From: JBPRGG01 sp051418075
Lineage (GTDB): Bacteria > Bacteroidota > Bacteroidia > Cytophagales > Cyclobacteriaceae
Reading direction: 5' to 3'
Length of the DNA stretch: 64,000 nt
Assembly (NCBI GenBank): GCA_051418075.1
Contig: JBPRGG010000025.1
Coordinates: 96,628-160,627 of the forward strand
The translations under genes and the position numbers were made by a program. Each line of letters starts with the position of its first letter. Position 1 is the stretch's first letter. Shown here one piece after another: positions 15,452-24,863 of the stretch. A model generated the notes under the pieces. The model saw only the letters and a program-made list of their open reading frames with translations. It did not search any database and was not told the origin of the DNA.

Positions 15452-17782
15452 TTAATTTATTTCATCCAGATTAAAGTCCAGACTGGGAGGCAGGTTTTCT
15501 GCTGCAACTGCCCAGCTTTTTTCTGGCTCGGGTCCCATGATCAGTTCAAGCTCTCCTCCATTGACAATTTCATGATGCCAAAGATAGGCCCTGTTCAAAG
15601 GCTGGCCATTGAGCTGAGCTGACTGAATATATTTGTTGTCACTGGAATTATTCCCGGCCCTGATCTTAAACGATTTTCCCCCGGATAAATTGAAAGTAAC
15701 CTGATCAAACACAGGACTACCCAAAACATAAACAGGCATACCTGGTGTAACCGGGTAAATACCGGCCATGCTGAAAACCAGCCAGGCGGACATTTGACCT
15801 ACATCATCATTGCCACTCAACCCTCCTGGTCCGGTACTATATTCCTGGTAGATGATATCTCTTACCCTCTGCTGTGTTTTCCAGGGAGCGCCACTCCAGG
15901 CATACATATATACGATCTGGTGACTGGGTTCATTCCCGTGCCAGTATTCACCCTGCTCGAAAAACATATCCAGTTTCTGGTTAAATTTTTCTTTTCCACC
16001 CATCAACCTGATCAATCCGGCTACATCCTGTGGTACATACCAGGTATATTGAAAAGAAGAACCTTCAGTAATAAAGCGTTCCTTCTGGTAAGGATCAAAT
16101 GGTTCTATCCAACTGCCATCTGCATATCTTCCCCTGACAAATCCGGTAGTGGTATCGAAAACATGTTGATAATTTTGTGCCCTTTTCAACAGTGTCTGAT
16201 GATCGTCTTCATGTTTCATTTTCCGGGCTACCTGGCTCAGTACATAATCATCATAAGCATATTCCAGGGTTCGGGATACCTGTTCCTGTTTGTGAAAAGC
16301 CTCCTTCACTGAATCTTCCAGAGGTATGTAACCATATTTCAGGTAAGAATCCAGTGCCCTGCGTCCTTTACCATCTGTATATTCTTCCCAGGATGTGGGA
16401 GAACTGAAGGCATTTTGACGCATGTAACGATAGGCTTTGGCCAGATCAAAGTCTTCTATTCCCTTTAGATAGGCATCTCCAATCACCGATACCAGGTGAT
16501 CTCCGATCATGCCGGCCGTATAATTATTCCAGCAGGGAAAAATGGGCAACCATCCTCCCTGTTCCGCCTTTTGAATGACAGACCGGACAATATCCCGGGT
16601 ACGTTCAGGGTCAATAATGGTCATTAAAGGATGAACCGCCCGGTAGGAATCCCAGGTGGTGAAATCTACATAATAGTTTCCTTGGGCCTGGTACAGGCTG
16701 GAATCCTGACCAAATCCGGTATAGCTGCCATCCTGGTCACTGAAGATCCGGGGTAATAATTTGGCATGATAGAGGGCAGAATAAAACATTTCCTTATCCT
16801 GGTCTGATCCTTCTACCACAATCTGAGATAAGGTTTTTTCCCACTCTTGTTCGGTTTCCGATTTTACCTGATCAAAATCCCAATGCTCTATTTCCGCCTT
16901 CAGGTTTGCCCGGGCATGTTCCAGGCTGGTAAAAGAGGTGCCGCATCGTATTTTCACTGGTTGGCCATCCGGAACTTTTACCTTAATAAAAGCCCCAACC
17001 GGAGCACCATTTCCCCGGCTCTCCAACATTTCTGGCATGAGATGATCACCTTTCCAGCAACCAAATTCCAGGAATTGCTGGTCGAACTGCACCACAAAGT
17101 GACCGCTAAATCCGGCTGATTGTCCCCATCCCTGATAGATCCGGTGGACTGGGTTATAGCCAATGATCTCCTGTTTTTCAGGGTCAATGCGTACATACCC
17201 CTGGCCTTCGTCACTGTTGGGTTCCAGAATTAAATACATTTCTCCTGCTTCTTCCCGGCTAAAACGCATAATACCGGCCCTGGTTTTTCCTGTTACCTCT
17301 ACTCTGATGCCCACCTGAGGCAGATTCAGTGCATAATAAGCCGGAGTTACCTTTTCATCCTGGTGTTGGAATGGTACTGCCCGCTTTTCCGGGTCAAGGA
17401 TAAGATCCCCAACCATGGGCATAATGGTAAAGCTACCGTAATCCTGGGTACAGGAGCCACTCATCCAGTGGCTGGCCCGGATGCCTTGCCAGGTGGAGTC
17501 ATGATAGTAATAAGGGGCTATGCATTTGGTTTCAGTGGCCCTGGTTTGGGGGGTCCAGTTGGTCAGGGCATAGGGAAATCCCACAGCCGGAAATGTTTGT
17601 CCTTTATCCTCATTGGCCAGTTCCTGGTGCATCTGAACACTTGGAACACGGCTCATGGTAGTTCCAATGTATGGATTTACCCAGTTTAACAAGTCTGTAG
17701 ATGGTTTTTGCTCCTGATCCCTGTTTTCACAGGCCAATAAAAAAACAACCAAACCCCAAAGTAAGATTCTATTGGAAATCAT
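15452..17782 (-). CDS. GH92 family alpha-mannosidase, lipoprotein
   Basis: 776-residue calcium-dependent exo-alpha-mannosidase family member, an inverting enzyme acting on mannans or N-glycans. The signal peptide ends at the lipobox VFLLAC with Cys18, so it is membrane-anchored. The N-terminal beta-sandwich starts with NWVNPYIGT. The (alpha/alpha)6 catalytic domain includes TWDSYRAVHPLM, NNYTAGMIGDH and the diagnostic GGLSGNDDVGQMSAW, whose Asp pair contributes the catalytic base and calcium region. A C-terminal block GIYPVTPGMPVYVLGSP is also typical. Length is normal. It is the first gene of an operon with the Gfo/Idh/MocA gene. Linkage specificity (alpha-1,2, 1,3 or 1,6) cannot be told from sequence alone. 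Confidence 0.95.
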   Translation of the reverse strand: MISNRILLWGLVVFLLACENRDQEQKPSTDLLNWVNPYIGTTMSRVPSVQMHQELANEDKGQTFPAVGFPYALTNWTPQTRATETKCIAPYYYHDSTWQGIRASHWMSGSCTQDYGSFTIMPMVGDLILDPEKRAVPFQHQDEKVTPAYYALNLPQVGIRVEVTGKTRAGIMRFSREEAGEMYLILEPNSDEGQGYVRIDPEKQEIIGYNPVHRIYQGWGQSAGFSGHFVVQFDQQFLEFGCWKGDHLMPEMLESRGNGAPVGAFIKVKVPDGQPVKIRCGTSFTSLEHARANLKAEIEHWDFDQVKSETEQEWEKTLSQIVVEGSDQDKEMFYSALYHAKLLPRIFSDQDGSYTGFGQDSSLYQAQGNYYVDFTTWDSYRAVHPLMTIIDPERTRDIVRSVIQKAEQGGWLPIFPCWNNYTAGMIGDHLVSVIGDAYLKGIEDFDLAKAYRYMRQNAFSSPTSWEEYTDGKGRRALDSYLKYGYIPLEDSVKEAFHKQEQVSRTLEYAYDDYVLSQVARKMKHEDDHQTLLKRAQNYQHVFDTTTGFVRGRYADGSWIEPFDPYQKERFITEGSSFQYTWYVPQDVAGLIRLMGGKEKFNQKLDMFFEQGEYWHGNEPSHQIVYMYAWSGAPWKTQQRVRDIIYQEYSTGPGGLSGNDDVGQMSAWLVFSMAGIYPVTPGMPVYVLGSPVFDQVTFNLSGGKSFKIRAGNNSSDNKYIQSAQLNGQPLNRAYLWHHEIVNGGELELIMGPEPEKSWAVAAENLPPSLDFNLDEIN

Positions 17783-17932
17783 AAGTAAAATTTAGATTAT
17801 AAATTTACTTATATTTTCCAATTGTCAAAACATGTCCGGAATTAACCGGGAAAAACCAAGTGTTTTATGACAAACCGAGGTCAGATAGTATTCGATTTGT
17901 CAGGAGACGCAGGATTTATTTTAGTACTTTGT

Positions 17933-18847
17933 TTAATTTTGAAGCATATTGATTAATGCCTGGTTTTCTCCCTCTTTTTTGACTATTGCAACAGGAATTT
18001 GATCATTAATTTTACTTAACTTGACTGAAGTACTGCCCAGAAGCATCAAAGCAGCGGCATTATGGCCTCTGGAACCCATAATGATCAGGTCTGCCTGTTC
18101 AGTTTTTGCTTTATGTAAAATACTTTCAGCCACTTTGGATGATTCCTGATAATCGTAGTAATCCATCAGGTTTACTTTATGGGTTTGAGCTATCTCCTGC
18201 ATGGTAGCCTGAGCATGTTTTTGCATTACCCGGCCAAACTCCATATAAGATATTCCTGACTTTTTATATCCCTCCGGTATGCTGTAAAGATGATAGGTGA
18301 TCAATTGTACCTGTGGATAATTTTTCTTGATCGCCACGGCCTGTTCAAAAGCCAACCGGGAATGGGGGGAGAAATCTATAGGTACCATGATCTTTTTGAT
18401 CATTGTTGCTTTGGCCATTGGAATTAAAAAGCATGAACAAGGTGATTTTTTGATAAGTTTTTCCGTGGATAAGCCCATTCCTTCACTTATTGGTTTTATA
18501 CCTAGAAAGACCAGGTCAACATCATGATTATGGCAAAATAAGATGATTTCAGTACCAATTTCTCCGGTAAGTATGTGAAAGGAGCATTTTTGCAGGGAAG
18601 TAAAATGTTGTTCAACCCTACCTTTTAGGGCCAGTTTTTTATCGTCTGCAACTATTTTAACCACATCAGCCATTTCTGCTGGTAAATAATCATATTGTAA
18701 TTCCTCTTTTTGTACATTCACAAAAAAGATATTATCCGGATTGCTAAATTCAGCCAGGTATTTAACATAGCGGATGATGTGGTGGTCCATGGCCGTATTA
18801 TCCAATGCGACCAGCCAATTCGTTAACTTTTTCATAATTTTCACCAT
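17933..18847 (-). CDS. universal stress protein, two UspA domains in tandem
   Basis: 304 residues formed of two Usp folds (about 6-145 and 150-290). The second domain keeps the ATP-binding signature G-x2-G-x9-G-[ST] in GSRGHNAAALMLLGST, and starts with the usual KKIMVPIDFSPHSRLAFEQA. The first domain is divergent and lacks that signature (FLGIKPISEGMGLSTEKLI). Tandem Usp proteins of this type are common in Bacteroidota and often respond to redox or nutrient stress. An internal ATG at 18835 (MKKLTNW) is an equally good start. It is monocistronic and flanked by non-coding DNA. Confidence 0.9.
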   Translation of the reverse strand: MVKIMKKLTNWLVALDNTAMDHHIIRYVKYLAEFSNPDNIFFVNVQKEELQYDYLPAEMADVVKIVADDKKLALKGRVEQHFTSLQKCSFHILTGEIGTEIILFCHNHDVDLVFLGIKPISEGMGLSTEKLIKKSPCSCFLIPMAKATMIKKIMVPIDFSPHSRLAFEQAVAIKKNYPQVQLITYHLYSIPEGYKKSGISYMEFGRVMQKHAQATMQEIAQTHKVNLMDYYDYQESSKVAESILHKAKTEQADLIIMGSRGHNAAALMLLGSTSVKLSKINDQIPVAIVKKEGENQALINMLQN

Positions 18848-18995
18848 TTAGTTGACTTTATTTTTATATATACTGCTTAGGTAAATAAAAGTTATACTAT
18901 TAGTATTGAGAGTAAAGTAGAGTCAGGATTTAATCCGGTGATTCGTCACTGCTGAAGGATGGCCTGAAGCATTCCCTTTACTGAGAGCAGTCCGT

Positions 18996-19091
18996 TCACA
19001 AGCTAATACCATCAGCCAGGATCATGGCCAGAGCAATGCGTTGTTCAATCAAACATGCTCCTGACAGACGGATTGCCACGTCTCGTCGGTG
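18996..19091 (-). pseudogene. possible relic of an ABC-transporter ATPase signature region
   Basis: In the otherwise gene-free 18848-19150 gap, one minus-strand frame reads HRRDVAIRLSGA then CLIEQRIALAMILADG before a stop. This resembles the ABC signature LSGGEQQRIALARAL region with an added segment. No Walker A or B is nearby. It may be a decayed fragment or a chance match. Confidence 0.2.
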
Positions 19092-19150
19092 TAAAAGGCC
19101 AGATGTGATTGTATAAGCAGTAATACCTTATCTCATAAGAATGGATCAGA

Positions 19151-20002
19151 CTAATTCTGATCCAGAATCCGATTGATATGTTCCTTTAATTTTTTAAAAC
19201 GGCCCTTGTTCTTTACCTTTTTATCAAAAAAACCAATATAGAATTTTTCACCACTTCTATTCATTAAAGGGGTGGCATCTTTATCCCGGCCAAAGCCAAA
19301 AACTACCATGCCATCATCAGATTGAAGTCCGCGGTCTGATGCGCCTAAAAAAGAAAAGGTATCAAGGTGCTTGTCATTTTTTTCCATGGCCACATAGAAT
19401 ACCTTTTTAGCCTCATTATCCCCAAAGAAAGCCCATTTCCAATGGTCATATAGCTGCTCTTGCTGATGATCCGGTTTTTTTTGTTGCCGGCCCTGTGTAT
19501 TGGTACCCCAATATTGATTTTTTGGATCAAATCTACCGGCTATAGTACCTTCATACAAAAACCAGTAGGGATGATCGGGGGCAACCTTGCTGAGATACAC
19601 CAGGGCATGGGTTTCCTTAAAAACCCAGAGCCATTGCCATTTGCCGGTTCTGCTTTCAGTTTTTATGATGTCATTTCCGATCTTAAAGGATTTACATTTA
19701 TTAAAGCCCGGATGCCCTACACCACCCTCTTCTGATCTGAATACAAAGTTGGGCAATCCGCGAAAGCTGGTGGCTGCTGATTCCGGATATTTATCTTCTT
19801 CAGCAGTTTTAAAGCCTATCCAATCCCGCCCTTCCTGGTCAATAATGGCTGAAAATCCACCACCCCGGATATCATAAAGATATGTGGCCGTAGCGGTATT
19901 TATTACAAAATGAGGTCTTTTTAGGTAAACTGTGTCTTTAATTTCTACCGCAGCTGACCAATGACCCAAAAACAAAAAAACCATTAACAGATTTAATCTC
20001 AT
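19151..20002 (-). CDS. secreted hypothetical protein
   Basis: About 283 residues from the start chosen here. The start at 20002 (MRLNLLMVFLFLGHW) gives a clean signal peptide and is preceded by AGAGGGA; an earlier ATG at 20020 adds six residues. The mature protein is beta-rich and strongly aromatic (RTGKWQWLWVFKETHALVYLSK, of which KWQWLWVFKE is the core; HPYWFLYEGTIAG; DHWKWAFFGDNE), reminiscent of beta-sandwich carbohydrate-active or lectin-like proteins. I recognise no named family and no catalytic motif. A short hairpin overlaps its stop codon (19143-19163). It diverges from corA. Confidence 0.72.
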   Translation of the reverse strand: MRLNLLMVFLFLGHWSAAVEIKDTVYLKRPHFVINTATATYLYDIRGGGFSAIIDQEGRDWIGFKTAEEDKYPESAATSFRGLPNFVFRSEEGGVGHPGFNKCKSFKIGNDIIKTESRTGKWQWLWVFKETHALVYLSKVAPDHPYWFLYEGTIAGRFDPKNQYWGTNTQGRQQKKPDHQQEQLYDHWKWAFFGDNEAKKVFYVAMEKNDKHLDTFSFLGASDRGLQSDDGMVVFGFGRDKDATPLMNRSGEKFYIGFFDKKVKNKGRFKKLKEHINRILDQN

Positions 20003-20094
20003 AGTATTCCCTCTATACATTGCATATTTATTACTGATCTGAAAATGCCTAAATTTAATGAATTTAAAAAAACAGCCTAAAAAAAAGTAAAAAA

Positions 20095-21156
20095 ATGAGT
20101 CGATTTTTTAAAGGTAGATATAAAAAAGTGGGATTACCTCCCGGATCTATTGTTTACCTGGGTGATCCCAATGATGCCCCAGTTTCTATTTCATTGTTCA
20201 ATTATGATAATTCACACCTGGAGGAAAAAGAAACCACGGATATTCAGGACACCTATTTCACCCGCTCGGATGATAGGGTTTCCTGGATCAATATAAACGG
20301 GATACACCAGTCCAATGTGATTGAACGATTTTGCAATGCTTTTAATATTCACCCTTTGAATATCGAGGACATTATGAACCGGGAACAAAGGCCTAAAATC
20401 GAAGACAATGTTGCCTATGTTTATGTGGTAATGAATATGTTGACTTATGATGGGGAAAAAGGAGTGGTTTCAGAACAGGTGAGTCTTATTATTACTGATA
20501 ATCATGTTTTATCTTTCCAGGAACAGGATGGAGACACCTTTGAACCGGTCAGGAGCAGATTACGCTCCGGCAAAGGTAAAATTCGAAAATCAGGGGCAGA
20601 TTACTTATTTTATTCTTTAATAGATACCATTGTAGATAATTATTTTCTAGTGCTGGAGAAAATTGGTGATAAACTGGAAGAGTTGGAAGATGACCTGCTG
20701 CAAGGTCCTGAGGAAGATACATTTAATGAACTGCACCGGTTGAAGAAGGAAATTATCTCACTAAGGCGCTCTGTTTGGCCTTTGAGGGATGTGGTGAATA
20801 AACTGGAAAGGGATGATATCAAACTGATCAGCCAGGAAACCCGGATATTTATGCGTGATATCTATGACCATACCATCCAGGTGATCGATGCGGTGGAAAC
20901 CTATCGTGATATGCTTTCCAGTATGGTAGATCTGTACCAGTCTATGGCCGGTAATCGCATGAACCAGGTGATGAAGGTATTGACTATTATTTCCACTATA
21001 TTTATTCCCCTAACCTTTATCACCGGACTGTATGGCATGAACTTTAATTATATACCGGAATTAAACTGGAAATATGGCTATTTTATGGTTTGGGGGATTT
21101 CCCTTACTTTGGTAGGGCTGATGCTTTATGTATTCAGGAAACGGAAATGGATTTGA
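20095..21156 (+). CDS. corA: CorA family magnesium/cobalt transporter
   Basis: 353-residue inner-membrane divalent cation channel. The long acidic cytoplasmic domain (1-285) ends in the stalk helix, followed by two transmembrane helices at about 293-315 and 326-347. The family signature GMN is present as G314-M-N in TGLYGMNFNY, at the mouth of the pore. The last residues are basic (FRKRKWI), as usual for the cytoplasmic tail. Length is normal for CorA. It is monocistronic and converges with the DUF4293 gene 22 bp away. Transport specificity (Mg, Co or Ni) is not decided by the sequence. Confidence 0.96.
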   Translation: MSRFFKGRYKKVGLPPGSIVYLGDPNDAPVSISLFNYDNSHLEEKETTDIQDTYFTRSDDRVSWININGIHQSNVIERFCNAFNIHPLNIEDIMNREQRPKIEDNVAYVYVVMNMLTYDGEKGVVSEQVSLIITDNHVLSFQEQDGDTFEPVRSRLRSGKGKIRKSGADYLFYSLIDTIVDNYFLVLEKIGDKLEELEDDLLQGPEEDTFNELHRLKKEIISLRRSVWPLRDVVNKLERDDIKLISQETRIFMRDIYDHTIQVIDAVETYRDMLSSMVDLYQSMAGNRMNQVMKVLTIISTIFIPLTFITGLYGMNFNYIPELNWKYGYFMVWGISLTLVGLMLYVFRKRKWI

Positions 21157-21178
21157 ACAATCCATTCCCCTGAAATCA

Positions 21179-21658
21179 TTATCTGATCCTGTCTACTGAC
21201 CGTACCAGGTTCTCATCTTTTCTGATAAACCGGTTGGCCAGTGTATTGAATACCATGGCAATTGCTGGTAGAAAAAGTCCAATCTTGTATTCACCCCTGA
21301 TCAGGGGCATCCAGGTTTCTTCCGCATCGATCATAAAGTATACGGAAAGCCCAAGGGCTCCGGCCATAATCAGTGAATTCAAAGCCCCTATCTTCATTTG
21401 GGTAAGCCTGTCCTTATACCTGGTGATCTCATAAATGGCTAGTAATACGGAAATTATAGCCAGAGAACCTACAAATAAGAAAGGGAAGTATTCGATCACC
21501 ATTTCACCTTCAAGTGTATAGTGTTTGGCATAAAAAGCCATGATCAGGTAAGCTTCATTGGTGTTTGGATTGGCTTTGAGCCAGATTGGAAAAAATAACA
21601 TCAAAAGCATGCTTAATGCTACCAATCCTAAAAAAACAGTTTGTAATCTTTGCCACAT
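21179..21658 (-). CDS. DUF4293 family membrane protein
   Basis: 159 residues with four transmembrane helices (about 7-25, 50-70, 84-104, 116-138). It begins MWQRLQTVFLGLVALSM, which closely fits the RIQTVFLLL opening of DUF4293, a Bacteroidota-restricted inner-membrane family of unknown function. A basic tail (NRFIRKDENLVRSVDRIR) faces the cytoplasm. It converges with corA. Confidence 0.85.
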   Translation of the reverse strand: MWQRLQTVFLGLVALSMLLMLFFPIWLKANPNTNEAYLIMAFYAKHYTLEGEMVIEYFPFLFVGSLAIISVLLAIYEITRYKDRLTQMKIGALNSLIMAGALGLSVYFMIDAEETWMPLIRGEYKIGLFLPAIAMVFNTLANRFIRKDENLVRSVDRIR

Positions 21659-22110
21659 AGTTAGTTATTGATTAATTCAGTGCAAATAAAAAGTAAAATA
21701 CAGCAAAATAAAAACCATATGAAGATATGAACTTGAATTATTTTTTCTGTTAGTGATGTTGTTGGTAATGTTTAATTGTTGACGGTATTTTACAGGTTAT
21801 ATTTGCTGGCTGCTTTATAAAAAATATCATGCCTTACTCCTGCTTTTTTCAGCCAGCTGGCCGGATGAGCCCTGCTTTGTTTCCTGATAAAAGAGCAGGC
21901 AAAAAAAACAAGAACAGAAAAATTTCCCCCACCTGCCGCGGCCATGAAGCTGGGGCCATCCTGGCCTGACACACCGTCGTGCCAGCATTGACTGTCTGAC
22001 CAGGGCTGCTTTGACTGTCGAATAACCATAGCTAACGAAACCATAGAAATCATCATTCAGCCAAATTTAACCTAGGCCGACGTTAATTAGGGGAGAACAA
22101 AGTACATCAA
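21659..22110. other. 452-bp intergenic region with a GC-rich pocket
   Basis: The stretch 21930-22030 is richer in G and C than its neighbours. An 88-codon minus-strand frame (21790-22056) crosses it, but its odd composition (Trp, His, Cys and Gly-rich) and lack of a recognisable start context or domain argue against a real gene. The rest is AT-rich promoter region for DUF4293. Confidence 0.4.
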
Positions 22111-23820
22111 TCATTGATCATCGGTCCGTCGATCGTCGAACAACATGGGTGATCTTTCATATACGATTTTTCCCCCTACCACAGTCATTACCACTTCTGC
22201 CTGATTGATCTGCGAAGGTTCCAGGTCCAGGATATGCTGATCCAATATGACAAAATCAGCCAGTTTACCCTTTTCCAGGGTGCCTTTAATGTCTTCTTCA
22301 AATGCAGCATAGGCAGGATCTATGGTATAAGCTCTTAAAGCTTCCTCTACAGATATTTTTTGTTCTGGTACCCATCCTGCCGGGTTTTGATCATCCAGCG
22401 TTCGACGGGTAGTTGCAGCATAAATACCTTCTAAAGGAGTTGGGGGAGCTACGAACCAATCACTGCCAAAGGCTAATCTTGATCCGCTATCCAGCAGATC
22501 TCTGAAGGCATAGGTAGTTTTAATCCGCTCTGGCCCTATGATCTTTTCAGCCCATCTTCCATCATCAATGGCATGGTATGGCTGCATACTGGGTATCACT
22601 TCCAGTTGAGCAAACCGGGGAATATCTTCCCTGGTCAGATGCTGGGCATGTTCTATCCTGAATCTCCGGTCTTTCGGTCCGTTTTCCTTTATTACTTGTT
22701 CATAAATATCCAGTAAAAGGTGGTTGGCCCGATCTCCAATGGCATGGATCATCACCTGTAAACCTGCCTGGTCAGCCATTTTGGTCCATTGATAAAGGTC
22801 TTCCCGGGAATTGACCAGCAGGCCATTGTTATCCGGGGCGTCTTCAAAAGGATCGAAAAAAGCGGCAGTATGTGATCCCAGTGAACCATCCACAAATCCT
22901 TTTAATCCACCGATTTTCAGAAATTTATCGCCAGCCCCATCCTGATCTATTTTCTGCTTGAGTTCCGACCAGGTGGAAAGAGGTACTGCGGCATAAATCC
23001 TGGTGGTAAGCTCAGCCTTATCATGGGCTTTTTCATATACTTCCAGTTCATCCCAGGTACCCATGGTATGTACGGAGGTGACTCCCTGTTTCGCAACATA
23101 GTCCATGGCCATTTTTAGGGCTTTCTGCTTCATTTGCTCTGAAGGCTGGCTCACCTTTTGACCTACAAGTTCCATGGCATTGTCTTTCAAAATGCCGGTG
23201 GGTTTGCCCTGCTGGTCTTTTACAATGGTTCCACCTGCTACTTCCCTGGTATATTGGTCAACACCACCTGACTGAAGCGCCAAACTATTAGCCAGGGCCA
23301 TATGGCCGTCCAGACGATCTATCCAAACAGGATTATGAGGGCTAATGCTGTCAATCCAATCCCGCCTGGGCAGGATACCTCCCCAGTTTTCATGATCCCA
23401 ATCACCCCCGGTGACCCATTCCCCTGAATCCAGCCGGGACACGTAATCTTTCAGAATGGCGATGAATTGTTCCGGTGATTGGGCTGGCCTTAGCTGTACG
23501 GAAGACAACCGAAATCCTCCGGTCAGAAAGTGGACATGGGCATCAATGAATCCGGGTGTGATCAATTGTCCCTGAGCATCTATAACCCTGGTTTGAACAC
23601 CTATATGCTCATCCAGACTGGCTGTTGCACTCAAGGCTAAAATGGTATCCCCTTTTACAGCCATGGCTTTGGCCTGGGCTTGTCCATCAAGACCAGTCCA
23701 GATCAATCCGTTTTGTACTACCAGGTCAGCTTTCAGCACATCTTCAGGCCGGTCTGGTTTGCAGCTAATACCTATGATCAGGCTCAAACAGCATAGCAGG
23801 TATTTGATCATGTCATTCAT
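22111..23820 (-). CDS. amidohydrolase family lipoprotein (YtcJ-like)
   Basis: 569-residue metal-dependent hydrolase of the amidohydrolase_3/YtcJ group. A lipobox gives Cys20 (IGISC), so the protein is anchored in an envelope membrane. The metal HxH pair is H95 and H97 in GFIDAHVHF. Further conserved blocks are VQMIHAIGDRAN, RFRIEHAQHL, and the metal Asp region LAFGSDWFVAPP. The small beta-sandwich domain brackets the barrel at both ends (ADLVVQNGLIWTG and GKLADFVILDQ). Related proteins hydrolyse cyclic amides or formamides; the substrate here is unknown. Its ATG overlaps the stop of the upstream aminotransferase gene by 4 bp, so the two are translationally coupled. Confidence 0.93.
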   Translation of the reverse strand: MNDMIKYLLCCLSLIIGISCKPDRPEDVLKADLVVQNGLIWTGLDGQAQAKAMAVKGDTILALSATASLDEHIGVQTRVIDAQGQLITPGFIDAHVHFLTGGFRLSSVQLRPAQSPEQFIAILKDYVSRLDSGEWVTGGDWDHENWGGILPRRDWIDSISPHNPVWIDRLDGHMALANSLALQSGGVDQYTREVAGGTIVKDQQGKPTGILKDNAMELVGQKVSQPSEQMKQKALKMAMDYVAKQGVTSVHTMGTWDELEVYEKAHDKAELTTRIYAAVPLSTWSELKQKIDQDGAGDKFLKIGGLKGFVDGSLGSHTAAFFDPFEDAPDNNGLLVNSREDLYQWTKMADQAGLQVMIHAIGDRANHLLLDIYEQVIKENGPKDRRFRIEHAQHLTREDIPRFAQLEVIPSMQPYHAIDDGRWAEKIIGPERIKTTYAFRDLLDSGSRLAFGSDWFVAPPTPLEGIYAATTRRTLDDQNPAGWVPEQKISVEEALRAYTIDPAYAAFEEDIKGTLEKGKLADFVILDQHILDLEPSQINQAEVVMTVVGGKIVYERSPMLFDDRRTDDQ

Positions 23821-24863
23821 TTTTTATAGGTTTTAATATGCCCGACTAATAAGTCAAGGTCTTCTTTGGTATGATTACTATTGACTACCACCCGGTTTAC
23901 CAGTGGGTCTGCCCCGGTGGGATACCGAAAACTGGAGATCAGGATATGTTTTTGGGCTAAATAAGGATAAAGCTGTTCCTCGGTGGTGTAAAACACAGGG
24001 TAATTATCAAGAAACTTAAACAGATTCAATGGTTCCACAGCCTCTCTAAAATAAGTTATATTTTGCCGCAGCGCCACCAATGCATCCTGATAAATGCTTC
24101 CTGCATGTACCAGTGCATATAAATAAGCCGGATTAATGGGAGAACTACTGCCAAAAAAAGGATGATTCCGGATTTTTTGGTTCAATGTCTGATCCGGAAA
24201 AATAACCCCGCCCGGTATGCCTAAAGCCTTTCCCAGGGAAGCCATCACTATGTACTTCAGGTGAGGTAAATCAGGAAGCAAAGTTCGTACTCCCTCCCCT
24301 TCGGATCCCGTTACACCAATGCCGTGGGAATCATCAATAATGATCAGGTATTTATTGCCAGGATAAAGCTGCCTGATCCAGTCAAAATGATATGCTTCCA
24401 AAAACAACGGATCAATCGAATTAAGTAAAAGGATTACAGGTTGGTGCACCTCTGCCTGGTATTTGGTTAAGACATATTCAAACCAGGTGTCATAATTACC
24501 TATATCTACTTGCTGAGGGTTTAACTTCAGAGCCGGGTGAGTCTGGGGGGCATATTCCATAAAAGATGACTGATTCAGTTGCTGGATCAGGATCTGACCG
24601 GCCAGAAGCCCAGAAGATAATGTTATCCCGGTTTCAGCCCCGGTAAGGCGACTGAGGTAGTTTTCAGCCTGTTCATAAATAGCCAATTGCATATTGGAAA
24701 GTGGGGAACTACCGTAATTGGTGCCGTATAATTCAAATCCTGCCTGGATGAGTTTTCTAAAGGCCAGATTTTGATTTAGTCCCAAATAGGCTGTACCTCC
24801 AAAATATAGGTATTCCTTGCCTGCGCTGATAAAAGATCTATTGGTAAACCGGGAAGCTTTCAT
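23817..24863 (-). CDS. aminotransferase class I/II-fold PLP enzyme (KBL/BioF-like)
   Basis: 348-residue PLP-dependent enzyme of the alpha-oxoamine synthase group, which condenses an amino acid with an acyl-CoA (8-amino-7-oxononanoate synthase, 2-amino-3-ketobutyrate ligase). The cofactor-binding aspartate/histidine block is IIIDDSHGIGVTGSEGEG, with D177 or D178 and H180. The Schiff-base lysine is K212 in MASLGKALGIPGG. The opening LYFGGTAYLGLN and LYGTNYGSSPLSN match the substrate-pocket segments of BioF. It is shorter than typical BioF (about 385) because the N-terminus is reduced. It is coupled to the amidohydrolase by a 4-bp overlap; no other biotin gene is nearby, so a biotin role is doubtful. 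Confidence 0.85.
   Translation of the reverse strand: MKASRFTNRSFISAGKEYLYFGGTAYLGLNQNLAFRKLIQAGFELYGTNYGSSPLSNMQLAIYEQAENYLSRLTGAETGITLSSGLLAGQILIQQLNQSSFMEYAPQTHPALKLNPQQVDIGNYDTWFEYVLTKYQAEVHQPVILLLNSIDPLFLEAYHFDWIRQLYPGNKYLIIIDDSHGIGVTGSEGEGVRTLLPDLPHLKYIVMASLGKALGIPGGVIFPDQTLNQKIRNHPFFGSSSPINPAYLYALVHAGSIYQDALVALRQNITYFREAVEPLNLFKFLDNYPVFYTTEEQLYPYLAQKHILISSFRYPTGADPLVNRVVVNSNHTKEDLDLLVGHIKTYKK

Noticed and set aside
21790..22056. 88-codon minus-strand ORF in the gap after the DUF4293 gene
   Set aside because: Composition is unlike the neighbours (Trp/His/Cys/Gly-rich), no domain or signal peptide, and it crosses a GC-rich non-coding pocket; likely a chance frame.
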